Below are positions 35,690 to 44,085 of a stretch of 64,000 nucleotides of DNA, piece by piece. Origin of the DNA: CAWCFV01 sp963794995 (GTDB taxonomy: Bacteria > Actinomycetota > Actinomycetes > JACCUZ01). Numbering within the stretch: position 1 is the stretch's first letter; the number at the start of each line of letters is the position of its first letter. Both the position numbers and the translations under genes were made by a program. The stretch lies in contig CAWCFV010000002.1 in assembly GCA_963794995.1 (NCBI GenBank), positions 3,446,992 through 3,510,991 on the forward strand. The letters run 5' to 3'. A model generated the notes under the pieces. The model was not told the origin of the DNA and did no database searches. It saw only the letters and a program-made list of their open reading frames with translations.

Positions 35690-36448
35690 TCAGCCGGGCA
35701 GCCGCCGGAACACCGCGCGGGGGAGCAGCCGCAGCACCGTCATGACCACGCGCAGCGTGCCCGGCACCCAGACCACCTCGGGGGTGTCGCGCACCGCGTC
35801 GCGCACCGCGGCGGCCACCTCGTCCGGGCCCGTCGCGAAGGGCGCCGCGGGCAGGCCGGCCGTCATCCGGGTGCGGACGAAGCCGGGTCGCACGGTGACC
35901 ACCGACACTCCGCTGCCGGCCAGCGCCGCACCCAGGCCCTGCGCCACCGCGTCGAGGCCGGCCTTGGCCGAGCCGTAGACGAAGTTGGCCCGGCGGGCCC
36001 GCACGGCGGCGACCGACGACAGCACGACGACGACGCCGTGCCCCTGCTCGCGCATCGCCGCGGCCACGTGCAGCAGCGCCGACATCGGCCCGACGTAGGT
36101 CGCCAGCGCGGTGCCGACGGCGAGCCCCGGGTCCTTCTCCGCGGCCCTCTGGTCGCCCAGCTCACCCACCGCCATCAGGACGACGTCGACGTCGTCCGCG
36201 GCGAAGACCGGCCGCAGCGCGGCCCCGTGCCCGGCGGTGTCCAGCGCGTCGAGGTCGACGGCGGAGACGTCGTGGACGCCCAGGCCGCGCACCGCCTCGA
36301 GCGCCTCGTCGCGCCGCGGGGAGGGCCGGCCGGCCAGCACGACCCGTCGCAGGTGGTCGCCGGCCAGCGCCCGCACCGCGGCCAGGCCGATCTCCGAGGT
36401 CCCGCCGATCAGCAGCACCGACTGCGGGCGGCCGAGGGAGTCGATCAC
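35690..36448 (-). CDS. dprE2: Decaprenylphosphoryl-2-keto-ribose reductase (DprE2-like SDR)
   Basis: 252 aa. Short-chain dehydrogenase with cofactor loop GGTSEIGLAAVRAL and catalytic S, YxxxK (VLSSVAAVRARRANFVYGSAKAG). With DprE1 it epimerises decaprenylphosphoryl-ribose to decaprenylphosphoryl-arabinose, the arabinose donor for arabinan; DprE2 does the reduction. The GTG start (36448) overlaps the dprE1 stop by four bases. It is last in the operon that starts at 39956. Confidence 0.93.
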   Translation of the reverse strand: MIDSLGRPQSVLLIGGTSEIGLAAVRALAGDHLRRVVLAGRPSPRRDEALEAVRGLGVHDVSAVDLDALDTAGHGAALRPVFAADDVDVVLMAVGELGDQRAAEKDPGLAVGTALATYVGPMSALLHVAAAMREQGHGVVVVLSSVAAVRARRANFVYGSAKAGLDAVAQGLGAALAGSGVSVVTVRPGFVRTRMTAGLPAAPFATGPDEVAAAVRDAVRDTPEVVWVPGTLRVVMTVLRLLPRAVFRRLPG

Positions 36449-37818
36449 AGCTGGAGCCTCCTGGCGAGGTCGGAGCGGAAGACGCCGCCGGGGTCGGCGG
36501 CGGCGCGGACGGCCTGCCACTGCGCCAGCCGCGGGTACATCGTGGCGACGTGCTCGGGGCGCAGCCTCGAGTCCTTGGCGAGGTACACCCGGCCCCCGGC
36601 GGCCGCCACCTGGTCGTCGAGCCGGTCGAGCAGCCCGGCGAGGCCCGGGAGCCCCGCGGGCAGGTCGAGGGCCAGCGTCCACCCGGGGGCGGGGAACGAC
36701 AGGTGGCCGCTCCCGGCCGCGCCGAACCGCTTGAGGACGGCGAGGAACGCCGGGGCCGCGGCCCGCGAGAACGCCTCGACCGCGCCCCGCAGCACGTCGG
36801 CCGCGGCGAAGGGCACCACGACCTGCCACTGCACGAAGCCCGCGGCGCCGTAGACCCGGTTCCAGCCGGCGACGCCGTCCAGCGGGTGGAAGAACCGGGC
36901 CAGCGGCTGCGGCTCGGCCCTGCGCCGGGCCGGTGCCGCCCGGAACCACGCCTCGTTGAACGCGGTCACCGTGCTGCGGCGCAGCAGGCCTCCGGGGACC
37001 ACGGGCGGGACCCGCAGCCGGTTGCGGGGTGCGAAGGCGAGCGGGTCGCGGCGGGCCCCGGCCGGCAGCTGGTCCGGGATGGCGTGGTCGCCACTGGTCA
37101 CCACGCCCCGACCGAGTCGTGACCCGCGTGCCAGGCAGTCGACCCACGCGACGCTGTACCGCGAGCGGGAGTCGGCCTCCTCCAGCGCCGCCATCAGCGC
37201 GTCGAGGTCGCCGGCGCGGGTGGTGTCCACCGACATCCACGACGTCTGCACCGGGCGGACGGCCAGGGTCGCGGACGTCACGACGCCCGTGAGCCCGAGC
37301 CCGCCGAGGGTCGCGTCGAGCAGCGGGTCACCGGGCTGCAGGTGGCGCACCTCGCCGGCGCCCGTCACCAGCTCGGCCGCCAGGACGTGCCGGCCGATGC
37401 TCCCGTCGCGGTGGTGGTTCTTGCCGTGCACGTCGGCGGCCAGGGCACCGCCCACGGTGACCTGCCGCGTCCCGGGGGTCACCGGCACGCACCAGCCACG
37501 GGGCAGCAGGGTCCGCAGCAGGTGGTCGATGCTGGCGCCGCCGTCGGCGGTGACGGTGCCCGCGTCGGCATCGAGCTCGACCCGCCGGGTCAGGGCGGTG
37601 AGGTCGAGCACGGTGCCGCCGGCGTTCTGTGCCGCGTCGCCGTAGGACCGGCCGAGCCCGCGCGCCAGGGCACCGCGACCGCCGGCCGCCCGCACCGCCG
37701 ACGCCACCCGGTCGGCCGTCGGCGTCGGCACCACGACCGCTGCCGTCGGCGCGGTGCCGCCCCAGCCGCTCAGCAGGGTCGGCGGGTGGTCGCCGGGAGC
37801 AGGGGAGGGGTCAGACAC
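36445..37818 (-). CDS. dprE1: Decaprenylphosphoryl-ribose 2'-oxidase (DprE1-like FAD oxidase)
   Basis: 457 aa. The FAD-binding fold is seen in ALARGLGRSYGDAAQNAGG and PVTPGTRQVTVGGALAADVHGKNHH, then the C-terminal substrate domain with GFVQWQVVVPF and LAKDSRLRPEH. It oxidises C2 of decaprenylphosphoryl-ribose. At the position of the benzothiazinone-reactive cysteine of M. tuberculosis DprE1 (Cys387 in the PGWNICVDF segment) this protein reads PGWTLALDL, so the residue is A383. GTG start, overlapping ubiA by 8 nt. Confidence 0.93.
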   Translation of the reverse strand: MSDPSPAPGDHPPTLLSGWGGTAPTAAVVVPTPTADRVASAVRAAGGRGALARGLGRSYGDAAQNAGGTVLDLTALTRRVELDADAGTVTADGGASIDHLLRTLLPRGWCVPVTPGTRQVTVGGALAADVHGKNHHRDGSIGRHVLAAELVTGAGEVRHLQPGDPLLDATLGGLGLTGVVTSATLAVRPVQTSWMSVDTTRAGDLDALMAALEEADSRSRYSVAWVDCLARGSRLGRGVVTSGDHAIPDQLPAGARRDPLAFAPRNRLRVPPVVPGGLLRRSTVTAFNEAWFRAAPARRRAEPQPLARFFHPLDGVAGWNRVYGAAGFVQWQVVVPFAAADVLRGAVEAFSRAAAPAFLAVLKRFGAAGSGHLSFPAPGWTLALDLPAGLPGLAGLLDRLDDQVAAAGGRVYLAKDSRLRPEHVATMYPRLAQWQAVRAAADPGGVFRSDLARRLQL

Positions 37819-38728
37819 GGAACGCGCCGAGGGAGAAGACGAGCAGCCAGCTCAGGCACACCCCGAGCAGCACCGGGTCGCGCAGCGCCACCTCCTCCGG
37901 GGCACCGGTCCGCCCGCTGTCGACGTCGAGGGCGAAGCGCAGCATGGCCACCACGAACGGCGCCACCGACAGCGGCCCCCACGGCAGCTCACCCGGCCGG
38001 TCGCCGACCTCGAAGGCCCACAGGCAGTACGCCGTGACCGTGACCGCGGCGGAGATGCTCCAGACGAACCGCAGGTAGCTGGCGGAGTAGCCGCGCAGCG
38101 TCGGGCGGGTCTCGGCGGCCCGCTCGCCGAGGGTGACCAGCTCGGAGTAGCGCTTGCCGGCGACCACGAACAGCGAGCCGAACGCCGCGACGATGAGGAA
38201 CCAGCGCGACAGGGGGAGCTCGGCGGCCGCGCCACCGGCGACGGCCCGCAGCAGGAACCCGATCGAGACGATGGACATGTCCAGGACCCGCTGGTGCTTC
38301 AGGCCCAGGTTGTACGCCCCGCTGAGCACCAGGTAGACGGCCAGCGTCAGCGAGAGCCGGGGGGCGCCGAGCGCGAGCGGGACGGCCACGGCCGCGACGC
38401 CGAGCACGGCGGCCAGGGTGAGGGCCTGCCACGGGGCGACCGCGCCGGAGGCCACCGGCCGCGCCCGCTTGTCGGGATGGTTGCGGTCGCGGGGCGCGTC
38501 GACGACGTCGTTGACGAGGTAGACGCTGCTGGCCGCCGCGCAGAACGCCACGAACGCGAGCAGGGTCCGCCCGGCGACGTCGGCGTCGAGCAGGTCGCCG
38601 GCCGCCAGCGGCGCGGCGCCGACCAGGACGTTCTTGACCCACTGCCGGGGGCGCAGGGCGCGGACCAGCGCCGCCAGGGTCGCCGGCCACCGGTCCGCCC
38701 GGGCCGCCCCCGCGGCCGCGTCAGCCAC
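37811..38728 (-). CDS. ubiA: Decaprenyl-phosphate phosphoribosyltransferase (UbiA family)
   Basis: 305 aa from a GTG at 38728 that overlaps the upstream gene by 8 nt. Polytopic UbiA-superfamily prenyltransferase with the first Asp-rich motif YLVNDVVDAPRDRNHPDK and a long ring of helices. It keeps RALRPRQWVKNVLV and GKRYSELVTLGE, typical of the mycobacterial enzyme that puts phosphoribose on decaprenyl phosphate. The operon order ubiA-dprE1-dprE2 gives the complete donor pathway except for the final phosphatase. Confidence 0.92.
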   Translation of the reverse strand: MADAAAGAARADRWPATLAALVRALRPRQWVKNVLVGAAPLAAGDLLDADVAGRTLLAFVAFCAAASSVYLVNDVVDAPRDRNHPDKRARPVASGAVAPWQALTLAAVLGVAAVAVPLALGAPRLSLTLAVYLVLSGAYNLGLKHQRVLDMSIVSIGFLLRAVAGGAAAELPLSRWFLIVAAFGSLFVVAGKRYSELVTLGERAAETRPTLRGYSASYLRFVWSISAAVTVTAYCLWAFEVGDRPGELPWGPLSVAPFVVAMLRFALDVDSGRTGAPEEVALRDPVLLGVCLSWLLVFSLGAFRV

Positions 38729-39956
38729 CGGCCCGCCGCGGCCGGTGCTCCTCGGCCTCGGCCAGCGCACCGAGCGCGACCAGGACCACCGCCGTCGCGA
38801 GGGCGGTCAGCACGATCTGGGTGGGCGACCCGTGCCACCACAGGGTCACCGCGGCGACCTCGACCGCGACGAGCACCCACATCGGGGCGGCGACCCGGCG
38901 GTCCTCCGCCGCGAGCCGCGAGTACAGCAGCAGCTGGGCGACGGCGAACAGCGAGCCCACCGCGGCGAACAGCCACACCCGGTCGGCCAGCGCGAGGTAG
39001 GCCGACCCTCCGACGGCGTGGACGAACAGCGAGCCCGCCACCGCGGCGCTGCCGGTGACGACCAGGCCGGCCGCCGTGACGGCGCCGAGCGACCGGACCG
39101 CCGTCCGGAACCTGCGCGCGGGGTCGGACAGGCCGGCGAGCGCGATGACGGGCACCACGCTGGGCAGCCAGAACGCCGCCTTCGCCACGACCGCGCCGAC
39201 GGCGTACAGGCCGGCCTCGCGGGCCGGCAGGGCGTGCCGGGCGAGGACGACGTCGACGTTGGTCAGCGCGAACAGCGCGCCGAGGGAGTAGGTGGCCCAC
39301 GCCGTCTCGGCGAGGACGCCGGGTGGCAGCGCCGAGGTCCCCGGCGGGGCGGGCAGCGCCCGGCGCACCAGGACGGCACCTGCCGCCGCGGCCGCTGCCG
39401 CCCCCGCAGCGGTGCCGGCCATCGTCGCCGTGACCGAGCCACCCACGAGCACCCCCATCACCCCGCCGCCGACCTTGCCGACGCCGCCCAGCACGTACAG
39501 GGCGGCCAGGGCGTGCAGCCGCTCGGCGCCCTGCAGCAGACCGAGCTGGCCCCCGAGGACGGTCAGCGGCACGAGGGTCGCCGCGAGGGCCACCGCCGGC
39601 CAGACCGACCCGAGGTGCAGGAGGCGGACGACCAGCGGCACGGCCAGCACCCCGACCAGGCCGAGCCCGGCGGCGCCGGCGGCGGTGACCCGCGGCGCCC
39701 ACGACAGGGCCGCGTCGACGCCCGAGGTCACGACCCGCCGGGCGACGACCGCCTGCAGGCCCAGGGCGAGCACGTTGCCGACCAGCACCAGCCCGAGCAG
39801 GGCGGCCAGCGCGCCGTACCCCTCGGGACCGAGGCGACGTGAGGCGACCAGCGTGAGCAGGTAGCCCAGACCGTTGGCGGCGCTGAGGGCCACCAGCACC
39901 GCGACCCCGCCGCCGAGTCGAAGGCGCCGGGCGGCGGCCACGGTGGTTCGGGACAC
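38721..39956 (-). CDS. Polysaccharide flippase-like polytopic membrane protein (Wzx/MOP fold)
   Basis: 411 aa, GTG start. It has 12 or so predicted helices. The opening VALSAANGLGYLLTLVASRRLGPEGYGALAALLG is the signature of the Wzx/polysaccharide-export family of the MOP superfamily; a later match is ALFALTNVDVVLARHALP. It may flip a lipid-linked envelope precursor across the membrane. Being first in the ubiA-dprE1-dprE2 operon suggests a decaprenyl-linked sugar as substrate (inference). Confidence 0.82.
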   Translation of the reverse strand: MSRTTVAAARRLRLGGGVAVLVALSAANGLGYLLTLVASRRLGPEGYGALAALLGLVLVGNVLALGLQAVVARRVVTSGVDAALSWAPRVTAAGAAGLGLVGVLAVPLVVRLLHLGSVWPAVALAATLVPLTVLGGQLGLLQGAERLHALAALYVLGGVGKVGGGVMGVLVGGSVTATMAGTAAGAAAAAAAGAVLVRRALPAPPGTSALPPGVLAETAWATYSLGALFALTNVDVVLARHALPAREAGLYAVGAVVAKAAFWLPSVVPVIALAGLSDPARRFRTAVRSLGAVTAAGLVVTGSAAVAGSLFVHAVGGSAYLALADRVWLFAAVGSLFAVAQLLLYSRLAAEDRRVAAPMWVLVAVEVAAVTLWWHGSPTQIVLTALATAVVLVALGALAEAEEHRPRRAGG

Positions 39957-40059
39957 GATCTCCTCGGCGGGGGGACGGGGGCGCAGTAGAGTCGCCGGGC
40001 GCCGCGGGCGGTGCAGTCACGATAGCGGCGTGGGCTCGTCGGGAGGTCGGGAACCGGAC

Positions 40060-41790
40060 ATGCGACGCGGCCCCTGGCTGGTGTCGGCGCTGCTCTCGCT
40101 GCTCGTGCTGGCCCCGGTCCTCGCGCCCGGCTACGCGCTGTCGTACGACATGGTCTTCGTACCGCAGGCCGACCTCACCCGCGACACGGTCGGCCTGGGC
40201 GACGGGCTGCCCCGGGCGGTGCCGGTCGACGCCGTCGTGGCGCTGCTCGGCACGGTCGTCCCCGGCAGCCTGGTGCAGAAGGCTGCGCTCCTGGGTGCCC
40301 TCGTGCTCGCCGGGGCCGGCGCCGGGCGGCTGGCCGCCGTCGTGGTCGGCACCGACCCCGTCCGGCAGGGCGCCGCCGGGGTGGTCGCGGCCGCGGCCTA
40401 CCTCTGGAACCCCTACGTCGCCGAGCGGCTGGTGCTCGGTCACTGGGCCCTGCTGCTGGCCTACGCCGCGCTCCCGTGGGTGGCGGTGGCCGCCGGCCGG
40501 GCCCGGTCGGGCGACGGCCGGAGCCTGGCCCGGCTGCTCGTGCTGCTCGCGGTCTGCGCGCTGACCCCCACCGGCGGGCTGCTGGGCGGGCTGGTCGCGG
40601 GGTGCGTGCTCGCCGGGCACCGGCGCGCCTTCGCGGTGGCCGCCGTCGGCTGGCTGGTGCTGGACGCCCCGTGGTGGCTGCCCGGGCTGCTTCACCACGG
40701 CGCGGCCGCGGCCGGCGACCCGGCGGCGGGCGTCAGCGCGTTCGCCCTGCGCGGCGAGGGGGTGCTCGGCCCGGTCGGGTCGGCGCTGGGACTCGGCGGG
40801 GTGTGGAGTGCGGCAGCGGTGCCCGGCTCGCGCGAGGGGGCGCTGGGGGTCGCCGCCACCGTGCTGCTGCTGGGCGCTGCCGCGGCCGGGGTCCCGCTGC
40901 TGCGCCGCTCGGCGGGCCGACCCCTGCCGGCCCGGCTGGCGGTCGCCGCGGCGATCGGGCTGGCGCTGGCCCTCGCGGGGGTCACGCCGGGGGTGCGGAC
41001 CCTGCTGGCCGAGGCGGCGGCCACGGTCCCGGGAGCGGGGCTGCTGCGCGACGGGCAGAAGTGGCTGGCGCCCTGGGCGCTGCTGCTGGCGGTGGCCGTG
41101 GGCGCGGGAGCGGCCCGGGCCGCGTCGGCGGTGCGCGACCGCGGCGTGCGTGCGCTGGTGCCTGCCGCCGGGGTCGTCGTGCTGGTCGCCCTGCTCCCGG
41201 ACCTGGCGTGGGGGGTGGCCGGCCGACTGCAGGCCGTGGACTACCCGCCCGCCTGGGAGCGGGTCCGCGCCGCCGTCCAGCGCGAGGGCGACGCCGGGGA
41301 TGTCGTCGTGCTGCCCTTCGGCACGTTCCGCGCGTTCGACTGGAACGGCGGCCGCACCGTCCTCGACCCGGCCGGCCGCTACCTCCCGGGCTCGGTCGTC
41401 ACCGACGACGACCTGGTGGTCGGGAAGGTCCGGGTCCCCGGCGAGGGACGGCGGGCCGCCGCCGCCCGGGCCGCCCTGACCGCCCCCGATCCGGGCCCGG
41501 CGCTGCGCGCGCTGGGCATCGGCTGGGTGCTCGTGCACCGCGGCCAGCCCGGGCCGTCGCCCGCGGTCCCGCCGGGCCGGACCGTCGTCGACACCCGCAG
41601 CCTGCAGCTGGTCCGGCTCGCCGGACCGGTGGCGCCCCGGCCGCTGCCGGCGTCGGCCCCCGCCGTGGCGGCCGCCGACGCGGTGGCCGTCCTGCTGCTC
41701 GGCGCGGCGGCCGCACTGGCCGGCAGGCGCGGCGAACGGGTCCGCCGGTGGCTACTGGTTGGTAGAGTCCGCGGCGACGGTAGCCCGTAG
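40060..41790 (+). CDS. Large polytopic membrane protein of the envelope cluster
   Basis: 576 aa from the ATG at 40060 (an in-frame GTG at 40030 is possible). About ten membrane helices are followed by a C-terminal non-membrane segment (about 405-535) and a final helix. DMVFVPQADLTRD and YLWNPYVAERLVLGHWALLLAY resemble polyprenyl-phosphate-sugar-dependent GT-C-type membrane proteins of mycobacterial envelope loci. No catalytic motif can be assigned confidently. TAGAGT at 39987-39992 could be its -10. It is divergent from the flippase gene. Confidence 0.7.
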   Translation: MRRGPWLVSALLSLLVLAPVLAPGYALSYDMVFVPQADLTRDTVGLGDGLPRAVPVDAVVALLGTVVPGSLVQKAALLGALVLAGAGAGRLAAVVVGTDPVRQGAAGVVAAAAYLWNPYVAERLVLGHWALLLAYAALPWVAVAAGRARSGDGRSLARLLVLLAVCALTPTGGLLGGLVAGCVLAGHRRAFAVAAVGWLVLDAPWWLPGLLHHGAAAAGDPAAGVSAFALRGEGVLGPVGSALGLGGVWSAAAVPGSREGALGVAATVLLLGAAAAGVPLLRRSAGRPLPARLAVAAAIGLALALAGVTPGVRTLLAEAAATVPGAGLLRDGQKWLAPWALLLAVAVGAGAARAASAVRDRGVRALVPAAGVVVLVALLPDLAWGVAGRLQAVDYPPAWERVRAAVQREGDAGDVVVLPFGTFRAFDWNGGRTVLDPAGRYLPGSVVTDDDLVVGKVRVPGEGRRAAAARAALTAPDPGPALRALGIGWVLVHRGQPGPSPAVPPGRTVVDTRSLQLVRLAGPVAPRPLPASAPAVAAADAVAVLLLGAAAALAGRRGERVRRWLLVGRVRGDGSP

Positions 41791-41823
41791 GCCACCGGGC
41801 GACGGTGACGACAGGAGCGCGGT

Positions 41824-41967
41824 ATGGGTTCGAACGTCGTGTCCGCCGTGGTCGCGGGCGTGGTGGGGGTCCTGGTCGCCGTCGGCACGTCCGTCACGCT
41901 GGTCCAGCTGCAGTCGCAGACCCCGGACCCGGTCGAGAAGCCGCTCGTCGTCTACGGCGACCGCTGA
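41824..41967 (+). CDS. DUF2613-like small single-span membrane protein
   Basis: 47 aa. SAVVAGVVGVLVAVGTSVTLV forms one membrane helix, followed by a short tail ending PLVVYGDR, the pattern of the DUF2613 family. AGGAG precedes the ATG. In mycobacteria a DUF2613 gene lies beside aftD (recalled from Rv0236A/Rv0236c), and here aftD lies 2 kb downstream, supporting the call. It ends 9 bp from the convergent glycosyltransferase gene. Confidence 0.8.
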   Translation: MGSNVVSAVVAGVVGVLVAVGTSVTLVQLQSQTPDPVEKPLVVYGDR

Positions 41968-41976
41968 CCGCAGGTC

Positions 41977-43233
41977 TCAGGCCACGCCGGCCCGGTTGCC
42001 GTCGCGCCGCCCAGCCGCACCCGTGACCCCGTCGGCAGCGTCCTCGTCGGCCGCCTCGGAGTCGCCGTCGTCGGCAGCGTCGTCCGCACTGTCCACCCCG
42101 TGGCGCCGGCGACCGGCGACGGCGCCGCGCAGCACGGCGAGGAACGCCGTCGCGGTCGTGTCCCACGAGTACTCCCCGGACCGGTCCCGCGCCGCCTCGC
42201 CGAGCCGGTGACGCAGGGCAGGGTCGTCCAGCAGCCGCCGGGTCGCGGCGACGAAGGCCGCGAGGTCGTCCTCGACCAGCAGCCCGGTGCGGCCGTCGAG
42301 CACCGACTCGGTGACGCCGCCGGCCGACCGGTAGGCCACGGTCGGCACGCCGTGGGAGGCGGCCTCGGCGATGCACAGCCCCCAGCCCTCCTTGACCGAG
42401 GGCGTGAGCAGCACCCAGGCCTGCCCGAGCGCCCGGTGCTTGGCCGGGTCGTCGACCCGGCCGAGGAAGTCGACGGCGTCCTCGACCCCGAGCCGCCTGG
42501 CCTCGGCGCGCAGCGGCTCGTCCCACCAGCCGGCGCCGACCACGGTGAGCCGCAGCCCGGGGTGGTCCGGGCGCAGCCGGGCCACCGCGGCCAGGGCGTG
42601 CTCGACCCGCTTGTGCGGCACCAGCCGGCCCAGGACGCACAGCCGCGGTTGCGGGTCGGGCCCGGTCCCGGTCTCCAGCGGCGGGTCGGTGCCGTTGTGC
42701 ACCACGGCGATCCGGTCCGGGTCGACCCCGAGCCCGGCCAGCTCGCCACGGGTCACCTGCGAGACCGCGACGTACTGGCTCCGCCGGTAGAGCCGGGGCG
42801 CCACTCGGGACTCGACGAACCAGCCGATCCGGGCGCGCACCCCGTCGTAGACGACGTGCCACTGCTCGCGGTGCACGTGGTGGACCAGCACCACGACCGG
42901 CGCGCGGGTCACCAGGCGGCTGAAGAACGGCAGCCCGTTCTGCACGTCGACGACGACGTCCGGCCGCCCGGAACGGCGCCGCAGCAGGTGCCACATGGCG
43001 TGCGGGTAGACCCCGAGCTTGGAGCCGCGACGGACGAAGCGCACCCCGTCGCGGACCTCGTCGCCGGGGGCGTTGCCGTGCGCCGCGCAGAACACGGTGA
43101 CCTGGTGGCCGGCCGCGACGAGCCGCCCGGCGACCGTCTCGACGTAGCGCTCCGAGCCGCCGCCCTCGGGGTTGGCGGTGTCGCGCCAGTTGAGCACGAG
43201 GACGCGCAACGGCTGGCCGGGCTGCCCGGGCAT
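41977..43233 (-). CDS. GT4 family glycosyltransferase
   Basis: 418 aa. GT-B fold, retaining: the N-terminal donor loop LNWRDTANPEGGGSERYVE, and the C-terminal EX7E-type signature SVKEGWGLCIAEAASHGVPTVAYRSAGGVTESV. About 385-418 is an Asp/Ala-rich, likely disordered tail. It transfers a sugar from a nucleotide donor in envelope glycan assembly (inference from context). It is divergent from the methyltransferase at 43321. Confidence 0.9.
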   Translation of the reverse strand: MPGQPGQPLRVLVLNWRDTANPEGGGSERYVETVAGRLVAAGHQVTVFCAAHGNAPGDEVRDGVRFVRRGSKLGVYPHAMWHLLRRRSGRPDVVVDVQNGLPFFSRLVTRAPVVVLVHHVHREQWHVVYDGVRARIGWFVESRVAPRLYRRSQYVAVSQVTRGELAGLGVDPDRIAVVHNGTDPPLETGTGPDPQPRLCVLGRLVPHKRVEHALAAVARLRPDHPGLRLTVVGAGWWDEPLRAEARRLGVEDAVDFLGRVDDPAKHRALGQAWVLLTPSVKEGWGLCIAEAASHGVPTVAYRSAGGVTESVLDGRTGLLVEDDLAAFVAATRRLLDDPALRHRLGEAARDRSGEYSWDTTATAFLAVLRGAVAGRRRHGVDSADDAADDGDSEAADEDAADGVTGAAGRRDGNRAGVA

Positions 43234-43320
43234 GAGGTCCTTCCGGCAGGGACGGGAGCGTGGCCACGCTACGGGACGGGCGGCAGGCGCGAGGGTCGAG
43301 TGCGCCTACCCTGGCGCCCG

Positions 43321-44085
43321 ATGGAGCGGACCGGCGGGCGTGGCGACCGGGCACCCGCCGTGGCGCCCTCCGGGTCGCTGCGGCGCTCGCTGCGGCTGCT
43401 GTCGGCCTTCCGGGTCGAGCAGTCCGACCCCGGCCGGTTCTACTCGCTGCTCGCGGCCGACTCCGTGCAGGAGCTGCGCCGGTGGACCGACCTCGACGGC
43501 CGGCTGCTGCTCGACGTCGGCGGCGGGCCGGGCTGGTTCGCCGATGCCTTCCGCGCCGCCGGGGCGCACTACGTCGCGGTCGACGCCGACCTCGGCGAGC
43601 TCTCGGCCCGCGCGGCGCCCGGCCCGGGGACCGTCCTCGGCTCCGGCATGGACCTCCCGGTGCGCGACGCGAGCGTCGACGTCGCGTACTCCAGCAACGT
43701 CCTCGAGCACGTGGCCCGGCCCGAGCGGATGGTCGAGGAGATGCTGCGGGTCACCCGCCCCGGCGGGCTGACCGTCGTCTCGTACATGCTCTGGCTGGGC
43801 CCGCACGGCGGCCACGAGACCTCGCCGTGGCACTACCTCGGCGGCGAGCGGGCGGCCCGCCGGTACGAGCGGCGGCACGGCGTCGCGCCCAAGAACCGGT
43901 TCGGTGAGTCCCTGTTCCCGCTCTCGGCCGGGCGGATGCTGCGCTGGGCCCGGCGCCAGGACGCGGCCGACGTCCTCGCGGCGCACCCGCGCTACCACCC
44001 GCGCTGGGCGCACTGGGTGGTGCGGGTCCCCGGGCTGCGTGAGGTGGTCGGGTGGAACCTCGTGCTGGTCCTGAGGAAGCGGTGA
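43321..44085 (+). CDS. Class I SAM-dependent methyltransferase in the envelope cluster
   Basis: 254 aa. SAM-binding motif I is LLLDVGGGPGWFADAF; the acidic loop is YVAVDADLGEL; DLPVRDASVDVAYSSNVLEHV follows. The C-terminal PSWHYLGGERAARRYERRHG-like part resembles mycobacterial methyltransferases adjacent to glycosyltransferase genes (Rv0224c type, from memory). TACCCT at 43307-43312 and the lack of a Shine-Dalgarno suggest a leaderless mRNA. Its stop overlaps the aftD start (TGATG). Confidence 0.88.
   Translation: MERTGGRGDRAPAVAPSGSLRRSLRLLSAFRVEQSDPGRFYSLLAADSVQELRRWTDLDGRLLLDVGGGPGWFADAFRAAGAHYVAVDADLGELSARAAPGPGTVLGSGMDLPVRDASVDVAYSSNVLEHVARPERMVEEMLRVTRPGGLTVVSYMLWLGPHGGHETSPWHYLGGERAARRYERRHGVAPKNRFGESLFPLSAGRMLRWARRQDAADVLAAHPRYHPRWAHWVVRVPGLREVVGWNLVLVLRKR

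Noticed and set aside
38347..41538. A 1063-residue minus-strand frame across ubiA, the flippase and the 40060 gene.
   Set aside because: Composition of a GC shadow. Real genes in other frames have membrane helices and family motifs.
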